Positions 25,583 to 32,860 of a stretch of 34,952 nt of DNA are shown in pieces (the stretch's first letter is position 1; each line of letters opens with the position of its first letter). The translations under genes and the position numbers were made by a program. The notes under the pieces were generated by a model. That model saw only the letters and a program-made list of their open reading frames with translations. It searched no databases and was not told the DNA's origin. Source of the DNA: CAZONU01 sp965370045 (GTDB lineage Bacteria; Planctomycetota; SZUA-567; JAKLDR01); contig CBDUSI010000041.1 of the NCBI GenBank assembly GCA_965370045.1, positions 1 to 34,952 on the forward strand, in the 5' to 3' direction.

Positions 25583-26658
25583 GGCCCATCGCGGGCCCGG
25601 GGCAGGCGTTCTTTCACCGCAGAGGGCGCAAAGGACGCGGAGGCGGAGGGACGCACCGTGCCTATGGCGCGGGCCGGCCCGGAGCGGCGAGCGACTTTAA
25701 GCGAGCCGTCGCCAGGGATGGCGACTGAGCCCTGAGTCACGGAGGACGGATATATTCCCGCGCCCTCGCCCGCGTTTCCGGGTACACGTACCGATCCCCG
25801 GGCTGCGCCCGGGGCTTCCGGTACATGTCCCCGATAGCTCCCCCAGTGCATGTGCCGCCGATGCACCAGCAGCGTTCGCCCGGCGCGGGCGGCGAGTTTG
25901 GGGTCGAAGCCGACTACGAAGTCGAGCAGCCTGTTAATCGCCATTGACGCGCCGAACTGCGCGGCGGTTCTTCTCGCCGTTGAGTATGTCTTGTCCCAGG
26001 CCTTCGCGTAGATGAAACTCCAACGTGTAACTTCCTCCCGGGGGTGGCCGACTTCACCGGAGATAGAAATGTAGTCGGCGCCGTGGGCCACGCGGTGGGC
26101 GGCGTAGGTTATCCGGCGCACGATCTCTTCCGGCGGCGGGTCTTCGGTGAGCCATTGGGGGTACGAATCCACAGATTGCACCGATGTCACAGATTCTAGA
26201 TCTTTTGGGTTATCTGTGTGATCTGTGTCATCTGTGGATTGAACTTTCTGTGGTTTGTATCTTCGGCGTTCGACGTGCCGACGGTGAATCAGGATCTCTC
26301 TGGCCGCGTTTTCGGCGGCCTCCTCGTCGTCGCTCTTCAGCAACAACGTCAGGCCCGCGAGGGTTTCGCCCTCGGCTTCCGCGAGGCGCAGCTTCTCCGC
26401 GCGCTCGGAGAGCGGGTTCCAGGTCTCGGGATGGTCGATGCTGAAAGTGACCAGGTCGCCGGCGCTGGTTCCCGTGTTCTCGGCGATAGCTTCCCAGCCC
26501 ACCCCCCGCGCGAACTGGCGCGCGGCGTCAATCAGGACCTCGCGGGGGAACGGGAGGCTCACCGCGGAGGACGCAGGGGTCCGCGGAGAACCGTTATTGT
26601 CTCCCTCGCGGGGAGCGTCTCCCGGTTGTCCTGGCTTGAATGTCCGCGGCCCAATCAT
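25579..26658 (-). CDS. Tandem helix-turn-helix-like protein, gene studded with repeats
   Basis: The ATG at 26658 follows a weak GAAGAGAAGAG ribosome site and an exact sigma-70 promoter. The 359-residue protein has two related segments, about 40-140 and 180-285, each starting with an AA-x-R/H helix pair. They run through a short W..IA..TG.S...V..(F/W)-type HTH core and end in (I/V)HRRH (REILIHRRHVERR and RTLLVHRRHMHW). Between them, 25 residues rich in STDD/HTD come from a hairpin repeat (26166-26240). The first 30 and last 75 residues also derive from dispersed repeats and a hairpin, so the real protein may be shorter. No known family is certain; DNA binding and self-regulation are possible roles. 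Confidence 0.55.
   Translation of the reverse strand: MIGPRTFKPGQPGDAPREGDNNGSPRTPASSAVSLPFPREVLIDAARQFARGVGWEAIAENTGTSAGDLVTFSIDHPETWNPLSERAEKLRLAEAEGETLAGLTLLLKSDDEEAAENAAREILIHRRHVERRRYKPQKVQSTDDTDHTDNPKDLESVTSVQSVDSYPQWLTEDPPPEEIVRRITYAAHRVAHGADYISISGEVGHPREEVTRWSFIYAKAWDKTYSTARRTAAQFGASMAINRLLDFVVGFDPKLAARAGRTLLVHRRHMHWGSYRGHVPEAPGAARGSVRVPGNAGEGAGIYPSSVTQGSVAIPGDGSLKVARRSGPARAIGTVRPSASASFAPSAVKERLPRARDGP
25612..25643. repeat. Dispersed repeat, CACCGCAGAG type
   Basis: The stretch reads TTTCACCGCAGAG followed by G-C-A-A-A-GGACGCGGAGG. It belongs to the same family as the one at 26559-26590 (CACCGCGGAGGACGCAGG). Such elements occur scattered through many environmental bacterial genomes. 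Here they code the last residues of the tandem-HTH protein. Confidence 0.65.
25788..25824. repeat. Nested GC hairpin inside the tandem-HTH gene
   Basis: The outer arms GTACCG (25788-25793) and CGGTAC (25819-25824) and the inner arms CCCCGGGC (25796-25803) and GCCCGGGG (25807-25814) around a TGC loop form a strong stem. Partial pairing extends outward by a few bases. It lies in the reading frame near the end of the gene and looks like a REP-type element rather than a terminator. Confidence 0.6.
26166..26240. repeat. 75-bp inverted-repeat element inserted in frame
   Basis: The ends AATCCACAGAT (26166-26176) and ATCTGTGGATT (26230-26240) are perfect inverted repeats, and further ATCTGTG/CACAGAT units fill both arms. 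The 75 bases equal 25 codons and leave the tandem-HTH frame open. The pattern of repeated ATCTGTG words is known from dispersed elements in several uncultured bacterial groups. Confidence 0.75.
26559..26590. repeat. Dispersed repeat, CACCGCGGAG type
   Basis: This copy reads TCACCGCGGAGGACGCAGG then GGTCCGCGGAGAA. It is the counterpart of the element at 25612-25643. It is translated near the N-terminus of the tandem-HTH protein (SPRTPASSAV). Confidence 0.6.
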
Positions 26659-26670
26659 ATCTCTTCTCTT

Positions 26671-26710
26671 CTTGGTGTCTTGGTGGTTCAGTCGCTTCTC
26701 CGTGGTTCAA
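26671..26710. repeat. Dispersed repeat, CTTGGTGTCTTGGTGG type, forming the leader of the tandem-HTH mRNA
   Basis: The bases CTTGGTGTCTTGGTGGTTCA and then TTCTCCGTGGTTCAA have the same wording as the element at 28423-28571 (CTTGGCGTCTTGGCGG, CTCCGTGG, CTTGGTGG). Here they make up most of the predicted 50-base 5' leader. Confidence 0.6.
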
Positions 26711-26714
26711 TAGT

Positions 26715-26743
26715 ATTATACAGCGATAACACCAGAATGTCAA
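26715..26743 (-). promoter_or_regulatory. Exact-consensus sigma-70 promoter for the tandem-HTH gene, inside an inverted repeat
   Basis: On the minus strand TTGACA (26743-26738), 17 bases and TATAAT (26720-26715) match the textbook promoter at all positions. The upstream side is AT-rich in an otherwise GC-rich window. Inverted GTATTAT/ATAATAC arms at 26713-26719 and 26748-26754 bracket the promoter and could be an operator. The start site would be near 26708, about 50 bases before the ATG. Confidence 0.75.
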
Positions 26744-26842
26744 GCAGATAATACAGAATAATGCGATGGAAAGCGTAAGCGGCTGTATAACTGGGGGTTA
26801 AAGGCGCAGGAAAGGCCGTTTTCGAGACAGATACACGCCCTC

Positions 26843-26879
26843 GACTTCTGACAACCGACAACCGGCCACCAGCGACCGA
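26843..26879. repeat. Dispersed repeat of CTGACAACCGACAACCGG type
   Basis: The wording GACTTCTGACAACCGACAACC then GGCCACCAGCGACC, a chain of near-copies of CAACCGA/CCACC words, is another scattered repeat type. It lies in the 345-base gap between the tandem-HTH gene and the protease gene. Apart from this repeat, the promoter and a weak TTGACA at 26916-26921, I see nothing in that gap. Confidence 0.4.
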
Positions 26880-27003
26880 GGCAAGCCTTGACTTCCGCCG
26901 TCGGGAACGGCATACTTGACAGGCAGGAAACGTGGCGGAGAACTCGCCGGGAAGAGAGTCCTGACCCCGTTTGGTCTCGTGTGGAACAGATCGGAGGGAT
27001 GCC

Positions 27004-27846
27004 TTGGAGGCGCCATCTGGGAAAGATCGGGTTGCCGCTTTCTTTGACAAGTTGAACACTGATATCCTCCCCAAGATTGACAAGGTCACTGTGCCCTTGC
27101 ACGGCGTGCAAGATGATGTCCTGAAACACGACAGAACCGGAGTGCTCTACCAAGTTGCTGACCACCACTTCATTCTTACCGCCGCTCACTGGCTGCGCGA
27201 CATCATCCAGCACAACATCCTCCTATTCATTCCCACCTATGGCGCAGCTGACCCAGGAATCCCGCTCGTCGGCGCCCTTTTCCACACGACGGAGAAGGAA
27301 ATCCGTGATGTCGGAGTTATCCATCTCGATGAAGCCACGGCCGAGAAGCTCAAGTCGCGCAAGGAATTCCTGCGGCATGGCAAGGTGTGTATTTCTGATG
27401 CAGACCCGGAGGGGTTGTATGTCGTGTTTGGCTATCCCGAAGAGTGGTTCGGCAGGACAGCTGATAGCGAGTTGATTACGCGTCCGCTGCCTTACTTCTG
27501 CCAGCGGTATTCCGGCGAGACAATGCCGGATTCAGGCTACGATCCGCAGCTCCACATGGCCCTCGGATTCGACCGAAACGTTGTCACAACGCAGGACTAT
27601 TCAAGACAGACCTTGCCAACGGCCCGTGGTATGAGCGGGTGCGGGATATGGCGAGTCGCGGACTGCTCCAAGGAAGGGGTTGAACGCTGGTCAACCAAGG
27701 AACTCCGACTGGTTGGCATCCAGCACACATGGTGCAATGAGCGCAAGTACCTCCTGGGCACGCGTATTCAGTATGCCCTGCAGGTCGTATCGATGAACTA
27801 CCCGGAACTCGAACGGCCGCTAGACCTTATCTATCCTCGCCACTGA
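27004..27846 (+). CDS. Trypsin-like serine protease-fold protein, cytoplasmic
   Basis: The TTG at 27004 is chosen because GGAGGG (26993-26998) lies 5 bases upstream; the frame is open back to 26971. The 280-residue protein shows a chymotrypsin-fold triad: His62 in FILTAAH, probable Asp102 in RDVGVIHLD and Ser211 in ARGMSGCGIW. The usual GxSGG is GMSGC. No signal peptide or membrane segment is seen, so it should act in the cytoplasm. Cytosolic proteases of this kind occur in stress response and in some defence systems; neither role is shown here. Spacing to neighbours gives no operon partner on this strand, since the next gene has its own promoter. Confidence 0.7.
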   Translation: MEAPSGKDRVAAFFDKLNTDILPKIDKVTVPLHGVQDDVLKHDRTGVLYQVADHHFILTAAHWLRDIIQHNILLFIPTYGAADPGIPLVGALFHTTEKEIRDVGVIHLDEATAEKLKSRKEFLRHGKVCISDADPEGLYVVFGYPEEWFGRTADSELITRPLPYFCQRYSGETMPDSGYDPQLHMALGFDRNVVTTQDYSRQTLPTARGMSGCGIWRVADCSKEGVERWSTKELRLVGIQHTWCNERKYLLGTRIQYALQVVSMNYPELERPLDLIYPRH

Positions 27847-27944
27847 TTTGCCTCCGACCGGAGAAACAAAGGGAGCCCTTCTGCTTTTCGGCGAAACCCC
27901 AAGTGCCGCCTTGACCTGGACGCCGTGGCGGCGAAGCGCGGCCC

Positions 27945-27972
27945 TTGTGCGCGCTCTCGCCGACGGTAGAAT
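27945..27972 (+). promoter_or_regulatory. Promoter of the DUF2752 gene, predicted leaderless
   Basis: TTGTGC (27945-27950), 16 bases and TAGAAT (27967-27972) form a fair sigma-70 promoter. The ATG at 27980 lies 7 bases after the -10, where transcription would begin, and no ribosome-binding site precedes it. Confidence 0.55.
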
Positions 27973-27979
27973 GCGGTCC

Positions 27980-28405
27980 ATGCGTTTCGAGATGTACCTG
28001 CGCGAGAAGGGCGAGTTCGACGCCGAGTTGGTCTTTGCGGTGATTGGCCTGGTGTGCGCCCTGGGGATCGTGGTAATGCGTCTGGTCCCCCGGGAGTACC
28101 ATCCCAGCCGGCCCTGCACTTTCCACCAGGTGACCGGTCAGCCGTGCATGACCTGTGGCGGCACCCGGGCGGCACGGGCGCTGGGCCGGTTCGAGTTCGG
28201 AAAGGCCCTCCGCGTCAACCCCCTGGTGGCGCTGTGGCTGATCCTGGCCGCGCCTCACGCGCTGTGGGTCTTCGCCTCCCGGGTATTCAAGCTGCCGCGG
28301 CCGCGCGTCAGGTTGGAGTGCCGCAGGGACCGATGGATAATGGGCATGGTGCTGTTGGGCCTGGTGGCCGTTAACTGGGCCTATCTCATAATCGCGGGAA
28401 TATAA
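27980..28405 (+). CDS. DUF2752 membrane protein
   Basis: From the ATG at 27980 the protein has 141 residues; an ATG at 27971 and an open frame to 27848 also exist. It has two or three membrane segments (FAVIGLVCALGIVVMRLV, NPLVALWLILAAPHALWVF, MGMVLLGLVAVNWAYLII). Between the first two lies the DUF2752 signature: C-x-F-HQVTGQPCMTCGGTRA, with a CxxCG-x-TR core, then NPL. The function of this family is unknown. The upstream promoter suggests a leaderless message. Its downstream side runs straight into a dispersed repeat. Confidence 0.8.
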   Translation: MRFEMYLREKGEFDAELVFAVIGLVCALGIVVMRLVPREYHPSRPCTFHQVTGQPCMTCGGTRAARALGRFEFGKALRVNPLVALWLILAAPHALWVFASRVFKLPRPRVRLECRRDRWIMGMVLLGLVAVNWAYLIIAGI

Positions 28406-28422
28406 GAGCGCGTAACACAATG

Positions 28423-28571
28423 AACCGCCAAGGCGCCAAGAAGACGAGTGTCCAGTGTGCAGATTTCAGTGTTCAGTGGTTTGAAAACTGAAAACCGAAA
28501 ACTGAAAACCGGCTCCGTGGCTTTGTGTCTTGGTGGTGAAAAGAAAGCCTCGCCTTGGCGTCTTGGCGGTT
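28423..28571. repeat. 149-bp inverted-repeat element built of dispersed repeat words
   Basis: The ends AACCGCCAAGGCGCCAAG (28423-28440) and CTTGGCGTCTTGGCGGTT (28554-28571) are inverted copies matching at 17 of 18 positions. Inside are CAGTGTTCAGTGG, two AAACTGAAAACC words (28484-28511) and a CTCCGTGGCTTTGTG/CTTGGTGG block. It fills the 194 bases between the DUF2752 and prepilin genes, and its stem could end both transcripts. Confidence 0.75.
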
Positions 28572-28599
28572 GAAATCTCTTCTGTTACCTGCTCTACGG

Positions 28600-29256
28600 C
28601 TACTTCTCGAAGTCCGGCACGCGGTTGTTGCCGCTCTCCGACCAGGACGCGGTCGGGAGCCAACGGACGTGGTTGTCGTAGTAGAGCACGTTGCCGCCCC
28701 TGCCCTGGTGGTTGTTGAGCTGGCGCTGCTCGGGGGTGCCCTCGCCGGCGGCCAGGCCGCCGTACCAGTCCCAGACCAGGGGGGTCAGGTTGCCGATGTT
28801 CTGGCCGTCGATGAGTTTGTCGGTGTCCTGGGCCAGGGCCAGACTCAGGTGACTGTCGTAGGACATCTGCGCGCCGTTCTGCCCGCGGACATCGGCGCCG
28901 GTGAGGCTCATGTCGATGGTGGTCGGGGGCAGGGTGCTGTCCCACGGGCAGTAGAAGAACTTGACGTTGTCGGCGTAGGTGGGGTAGAGCAGCCCGATGC
29001 TGGCGGCCGGCTCCGGCGAGTAGTAGGGGAAGGACCCGTAGTTGTCGCCGGCGTAAAGTCCCATGGCCGCGCCCAGCCCGCGCAGCCGGTCCTTGCATTG
29101 TAGATTTCGGGCCATGTTCCGCGCTTCCTGGACGGCGGGCAGCAGCAGGCCGAGCATGATCCCAATGATGGAGATGACCACCATCAGCTCGATGAGGGTG
29201 AAGCCCCGGCGGGCGGAACGGCGCCGGGGGCGCCGCGGGAGGGCTGGCCGCTTCAC
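28600..29256 (-). CDS. Type II secretion/type IV pilin-like prepilin protein
   Basis: The 218-residue protein has a basic leader, then RRGFTLIELMVVISIIGIML: the prepilin cleavage site G18/F19 and the conserved E23 (position +5), followed by a 20-residue hydrophobic stem. The rest is a globular domain with a late YYDNHVRWLP, which resembles the H-x9-DG region of the DUF1559-like prepilins numerous in planctomycetes and relatives. A function in a pseudopilus or surface assembly is expected. Its start overlaps the next gene's stop (ATGA), so the two are translated together. Confidence 0.82.
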   Translation of the reverse strand: MKRPALPRRPRRRSARRGFTLIELMVVISIIGIMLGLLLPAVQEARNMARNLQCKDRLRGLGAAMGLYAGDNYGSFPYYSPEPAASIGLLYPTYADNVKFFYCPWDSTLPPTTIDMSLTGADVRGQNGAQMSYDSHLSLALAQDTDKLIDGQNIGNLTPLVWDWYGGLAAGEGTPEQRQLNNHQGRGGNVLYYDNHVRWLPTASWSESGNNRVPDFEK

Positions 29257-30206
29257 TTGGTCAACCTCGCTTCGATGTCGGCAGTTCCGAGACTTGGAAG
29301 CTCTTCCACGGAGAACTCCTTGATCTTCTCGAAGTCCAGCTTGAGGTAAACTGTCCTGATGCGCAGCACGCTCGGTTCGTCGATCATGGTCTTGGTCGTT
29401 TTCATGTCAGTGAAGCACACGTCCAGGAGCTTGCGATAGTGCTCGGCGTTGCGTAAGTCGGGGTCCCGGGGGTCCACCCGCTTGAGTTCGGTGATCATGT
29501 TGGCGTAGTGCTGGTTGATTCTCTTGATGTTCTGGTCCACCTTGCCGGGTTTGAACTCTCCGCCCCAGGCCTCGTGCTCGGGCCCCTTGGGGGCGTCGAA
29601 GCAGCCCCGGTGCCACAGGTTGAGCAGGATTACCAGGACTACGCCTACCCCCAGCAGGATGGGCAGGGCCCTTCCCAGCGTCAGCTTCTTCCTGGCCTCG
29701 TTGATGCCCAGGCGTCCGGCGAGGGTGGAGTTGAGCCTGGCGCGCTCCGCGTAGTGCTTGATCTTGTGGAGCATGCCCTGCTGGTGGATGATATCGTCCA
29801 GGTCGCCGGTGCTGATGTGCCCGAGCTCCACCATCATCCCGCCGATGGGTCGGGCCTTCTTGCCCTTCTTGATGGCCATGAGCTGGGCGGTCTCGCAGGC
29901 GTTCAGCGCCCTGCTGGCCGCGCGGAGCTTGGTTTCGTCGGCGTGGCGGCTGCTGAGGTGCCTGAGCAGCACCGTCCCGAAGTCGCTGGTCTCGGCGTAG
30001 GCCCGCTTGATCGCGTCCAGCTGCTTGATGTCCACCCCGTGCTGCTTGAGGAACTCGTCCAGGGATTGCGAGCCGTCCAGGCCGCCACTGTCGGCGGCGT
30101 AGAACTTGGCCAGGTCCGTGCCGCTGACCAGCCCGCTGATCATTACCAGCCGCAGGAGCATGGACTCGTTGAGGGGCCGTCGCAGGCGGTCGCTTATTGA
30201 TGGCAA
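29253..30206 (-). CDS. Membrane protein paired with the prepilin, MshEN-like helices
   Basis: The TTG at 30206 has GAGGAG 6 bases upstream on the minus strand. The 317-residue protein has one membrane segment (about 180-198). Before it lie motifs resembling the N-terminal domain of secretion ATPases (IGGMMVELGHISTGDLDDII; earlier DEFLKQHGVDIKQLDAI). After it comes a 100-residue presumably extracytoplasmic part with a repeated DLR/NAEHYRKLL helix pattern. I do not recognise the whole. The coupling to the prepilin gene suggests a role in the same secretion or pilus apparatus. Confidence 0.6.
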   Translation of the reverse strand: MPSISDRLRRPLNESMLLRLVMISGLVSGTDLAKFYAADSGGLDGSQSLDEFLKQHGVDIKQLDAIKRAYAETSDFGTVLLRHLSSRHADETKLRAASRALNACETAQLMAIKKGKKARPIGGMMVELGHISTGDLDDIIHQQGMLHKIKHYAERARLNSTLAGRLGINEARKKLTLGRALPILLGVGVVLVILLNLWHRGCFDAPKGPEHEAWGGEFKPGKVDQNIKRINQHYANMITELKRVDPRDPDLRNAEHYRKLLDVCFTDMKTTKTMIDEPSVLRIRTVYLKLDFEKIKEFSVEELPSLGTADIEARLTK

Positions 30207-30271
30207 ACCAGACTCCTCACCATTCTGTCTCCAATCACGGCTGCGCCATTCTTTAACGGCCTGCTAAAGAT

Positions 30272-30345
30272 TGGAGCGGGTGATGGGGATCGAACCCACA
30301 TAGTCGGCTTGGAAGGCCGATGCTCTACCATTGAGCTACACCCGC
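30272..30345 (-). tRNA. tRNA-Gly (TCC anticodon), CCA encoded
   Basis: The minus strand gives acceptor GCGGGTG, D-arm TAGCTCAATGGTAGAGC, anticodon arm CGGCCTTCCAAGCCG with TCC, T-arm GTGGGTTCGATCCCCAT, then CACCCGC, T and CCA (30274-30272). All arms pair. It reads GGA codons. It sits between the prepilin pair and pgk. Confidence 0.97.
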
Positions 30346-30369
30346 TCTGGTCCGGCATCTCCCCCCCTC

Positions 30370-31557
30370 CTACCTGTCTGTGAGGGCTTTGATGCCCGGA
30401 AGCTCCTTGCCTTCGAGCAGCTCCAGGCTTGCGCCCCCTCCGGTGGAGATATGATCTATCTTAGCGGCGACGCCGCTTTTCTCAACCGCTGATACCGAAT
30501 CGCCCCCGCCGATGATGCTGGTGGCCTTGCTCTCGGCCAGCGCCTCGGCCAGTTCCGTCGTGCCCGTCGAGAACTTCTCCATCTCGAAAACGCCCATGGG
30601 GCCGTTCCACACCACCGTCCCCGCCGAGGCGATCCTGGCCTTGTAGGCCTCGATGGTCCGGGGTCCGATGTCCAGCGCCATCCAGCCGTCGGGAATACCG
30701 TCCAACGGCACGGTTCGGGTCGCGGCGTCCTCGGCGAACTTCTCGGCGACCACGTGGTCGGAGGGCAGCAGCAGCTCGACGCCCTTGGTCTCCGCGGCTT
30801 CCAGGAGCCTGGCGGCCAGCTCCAGCTTGTCCTCCTCCACCTTGGAGGCGCCCACCGGCAGGCCCTGGGCCTTCATGAAGGTGTAGGCCATGGCCCCGCC
30901 GACCAGCAGGGCGTTCACCTTGCCGAGCAGGTTCTCGATGACCCCGATCTTGTCGGAGACCTTGGCCCCGCCGAGTACCGCGACGAAGGGCCTCGCGGGG
31001 TTCTCCAGCGCCTGGGAGAAGTACTTGATCTCCTTCTGGAGCAGCAGTCCGGCCACGGCGGGTTTCAGGAGCCCGGCCACCCCGACGTTCGAGGCGTGCG
31101 CGCGGTGGGCGGTGCCGAAGGCGTCGTTGACGAAGACGTCCCCGAGCGCGGCCATTCGAGCGGCCAGCTGCGGGTCGTTCTTCGTCTCGCCCCCGTGAAA
31201 GCGGGTGTTCTCCAGGAGCACTACCTCGCCGTCGGCGAGCTCCGCGACCAGCTTCTCGACGTCGGGGCCAACGCAGTCCGGGGCCATCTTCACGGGCTCA
31301 CCCAGCAGCTCGCTCAGGCGCGAGGCCGCCGGGCGGAGGGACAGCTCCGGCTTTCTCTGGCCCTTGGGCCGGCCCAGGTGGCTGGCCAGCACCAGGCGGG
31401 CTCCCTTCCCGGTCAGGAGCTTGATGGTCGGCAGCGCCGCGCGGATGCGGGTGTCGTCGTCGACCTTTGCGTCCTTGAGCGGCACGTTGAAGTCCACGCG
31501 CATGAAAACGCGCTGGCCTCTTATGTCTACCAAGTCGTCAACTGTCATCTTGGCCAT
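30370..31557 (-). CDS. pgk: Phosphoglycerate kinase
   Basis: From the ATG at 31557 (GGAGAA 8 bases upstream) the protein has 395 residues, the normal length. Family signatures include VFMRVDFNVPLKDAK, LASHLGRPKG, VVLLENTRFHGGE, FVAVLGGAKVSDKIGVIENL, VWNGPMGVFEMEKFSTGT and IIGGGDSVSAVEKSG. It transfers phosphate between 1,3-bisphosphoglycerate and ADP in glycolysis and gluconeogenesis. The frame is open upstream to 31755 but that part overlaps the next, opposite gene. No gapA or tpiA neighbour is in the window. Confidence 0.95.
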   Translation of the reverse strand: MAKMTVDDLVDIRGQRVFMRVDFNVPLKDAKVDDDTRIRAALPTIKLLTGKGARLVLASHLGRPKGQRKPELSLRPAASRLSELLGEPVKMAPDCVGPDVEKLVAELADGEVVLLENTRFHGGETKNDPQLAARMAALGDVFVNDAFGTAHRAHASNVGVAGLLKPAVAGLLLQKEIKYFSQALENPARPFVAVLGGAKVSDKIGVIENLLGKVNALLVGGAMAYTFMKAQGLPVGASKVEEDKLELAARLLEAAETKGVELLLPSDHVVAEKFAEDAATRTVPLDGIPDGWMALDIGPRTIEAYKARIASAGTVVWNGPMGVFEMEKFSTGTTELAEALAESKATSIIGGGDSVSAVEKSGVAAKIDHISTGGGASLELLEGKELPGIKALTDR

Positions 31558-31754
31558 GCGGATCTTCTCCATGTCAACGAGGTCCGAACGGACCGCCATT
31601 TTCGCCCGCGGCGGCCGTTTAGTCAAGAGGGCAGTTGGCGGCGGACAGCAGTTATGGCCGACCTCTTCTATACTGGCAAATAGAAACCGGGCCGGCCAAA
31701 ATGAGATGCGGCGGCCTCCGGGATGCAGCGGGAGGCCCGGAAGGGGAGGCAGCA

Positions 31755-32777
31755 ATGGCGCTTCTCAAGTGCGATAACTGCGGCGGCAACGTGTCCAGCG
31801 ATGCGGCGCACAAGGTCGGGGATCGCATTGTGTGCCCCCGATGTGTCGAGCCCGTGAAACAAGAGCTTCTTCGCAAACGCGAGGCTCAACGCGAAGAGAA
31901 GCGCCAGAAAACGGCTGCCGGGCGCGAACATGCGGTGCGGCGCAAAGAGAAGCGCGGGGAGGAGAAGCGTCGTGAGAATGAAGGGAAGAGAGGAATACCG
32001 CAGAGTTACCAGGCATCGCCGCAGTCGGGCGGCCAAGCACCCTCAGCACCAATGAGCAAACGCGGCAAGCTCCTGATAGGGATTGCCGCAGCGGCTGTGG
32101 TGGTTCTTGCCGCAGCGGGTTACGGGATTAACGCCACTATTCAGTCCAAGAAGCTCACGGCCAAGGCCGAGGCGGAAAAGATGGCCGCGCTGGCCGAGGC
32201 GGACAGAAAGACGAAAGAGGCCGAGGAGAAAGCAGCACGGGCTCTCGCCGAGGCCGAGAGCATCAAGCGCCAGCAGGAGGAGGAGCGCCGGGCAAAGGTC
32301 GAGGCGGAAAGAATGGCCACGGACCGGAAAGTGAAAGAGACCGAGGAGAAAGCAGCACGGGTCCGCGCCGAGGCCGAGAGAACCATGCGCCAGCAGGAGA
32401 AAGAGCGCCGGGCAAAGGCCGAGGCGGAGGCGGCTGCGAGAGAAAAGTACATCAAGAGCGCCGAGGAGTGGGAGGCCAAGCTGAAGCCGCATCTAAAGTT
32501 GTACAATCTGTTCTTCAAACAGGAACGTGAGCTCCAGCACAAAAGCGAGTTATTCGCAATCCGGCTAGGTCAAAGCACCCGCTCCCATAAGGAGTCCAGG
32601 AAAAGCGCCAAGAAAGAGGAGGCCGCGATTATAGATTATGCGGCGCGCGCAATAGAGTTTTATCACAAGGCGGGGGAGCATGAAAGCGTAAAGGAGCTTC
32701 TGAGGAAGATTGAACACGTGAAATGGTTCAAGGAGTCCGGCGACCGGGTCTTGGAATTGAAACAGAAGTACAGGTGA
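31755..32777 (+). CDS. Zinc-ribbon, single-pass membrane, coiled-coil protein
   Basis: The ATG at 31755 has GGGGAGG 5 bases upstream. The 340-residue protein starts with a zinc ribbon (C6, C9, C27, C30), then a very basic linker, a membrane segment (about 106-124) and a long charged coiled coil. Within that coil a 40-residue unit (DRKTKEAEEKAARALAEAES and so on) is repeated at about residues 150-229, coded by a 120-base tandem repeat. The C-terminal 90 residues are less repetitive. A TATACT at 31669-31674 may be its -10. It resembles TolA-like or signalling stalk proteins only in layout, and no family is claimed. The DUF6602-like gene follows 83 bases later on the same strand. Confidence 0.65.
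   Translation: MALLKCDNCGGNVSSDAAHKVGDRIVCPRCVEPVKQELLRKREAQREEKRQKTAAGREHAVRRKEKRGEEKRRENEGKRGIPQSYQASPQSGGQAPSAPMSKRGKLLIGIAAAAVVVLAAAGYGINATIQSKKLTAKAEAEKMAALAEADRKTKEAEEKAARALAEAESIKRQQEEERRAKVEAERMATDRKVKETEEKAARVRAEAERTMRQQEKERRAKAEAEAAAREKYIKSAEEWEAKLKPHLKLYNLFFKQERELQHKSELFAIRLGQSTRSHKESRKSAKKEEAAIIDYAARAIEFYHKAGEHESVKELLRKIEHVKWFKESGDRVLELKQKYR
32202..32441 (+). repeat. 120-bp tandem repeat, two copies, inside the coiled-coil gene
   Basis: Copy 1 starts at 32202 (GACAGAAAGACG) and copy 2 at 32322 (GACCGGAAAGTG), with the words AAGAGxCCGAGGAGAAAG and CGCCAGCAGGAG in both. The period is exactly 120 bases (40 codons). A third, partial unit precedes copy 1. Confidence 0.8.
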
Positions 32778-32860
32778 GGTGCATGACCATGCGATGAGGA
32801 AGCGGGAATTCTTGGAGGGCATTGTGATGACACATAAGCGTAGGCCTCTGGAAAATACCA

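Noticed and set aside
26166..26240. CRISPR array
   Set aside because: The repeated ATCTGTG words are short, irregularly spaced and arranged as an inverted repeat, with no regular spacers or cas genes.
26956..26985. GGGGTCAGGACTC-like word suggesting a RAYT/REP-transposase relic
   Set aside because: The word is short and no transposase sequence lies nearby.
30245..30265. Intrinsic terminator after tRNA-Gly
   Set aside because: The CTTTA/TAAAG stem is only 5 bp with a long loop and no T-run.
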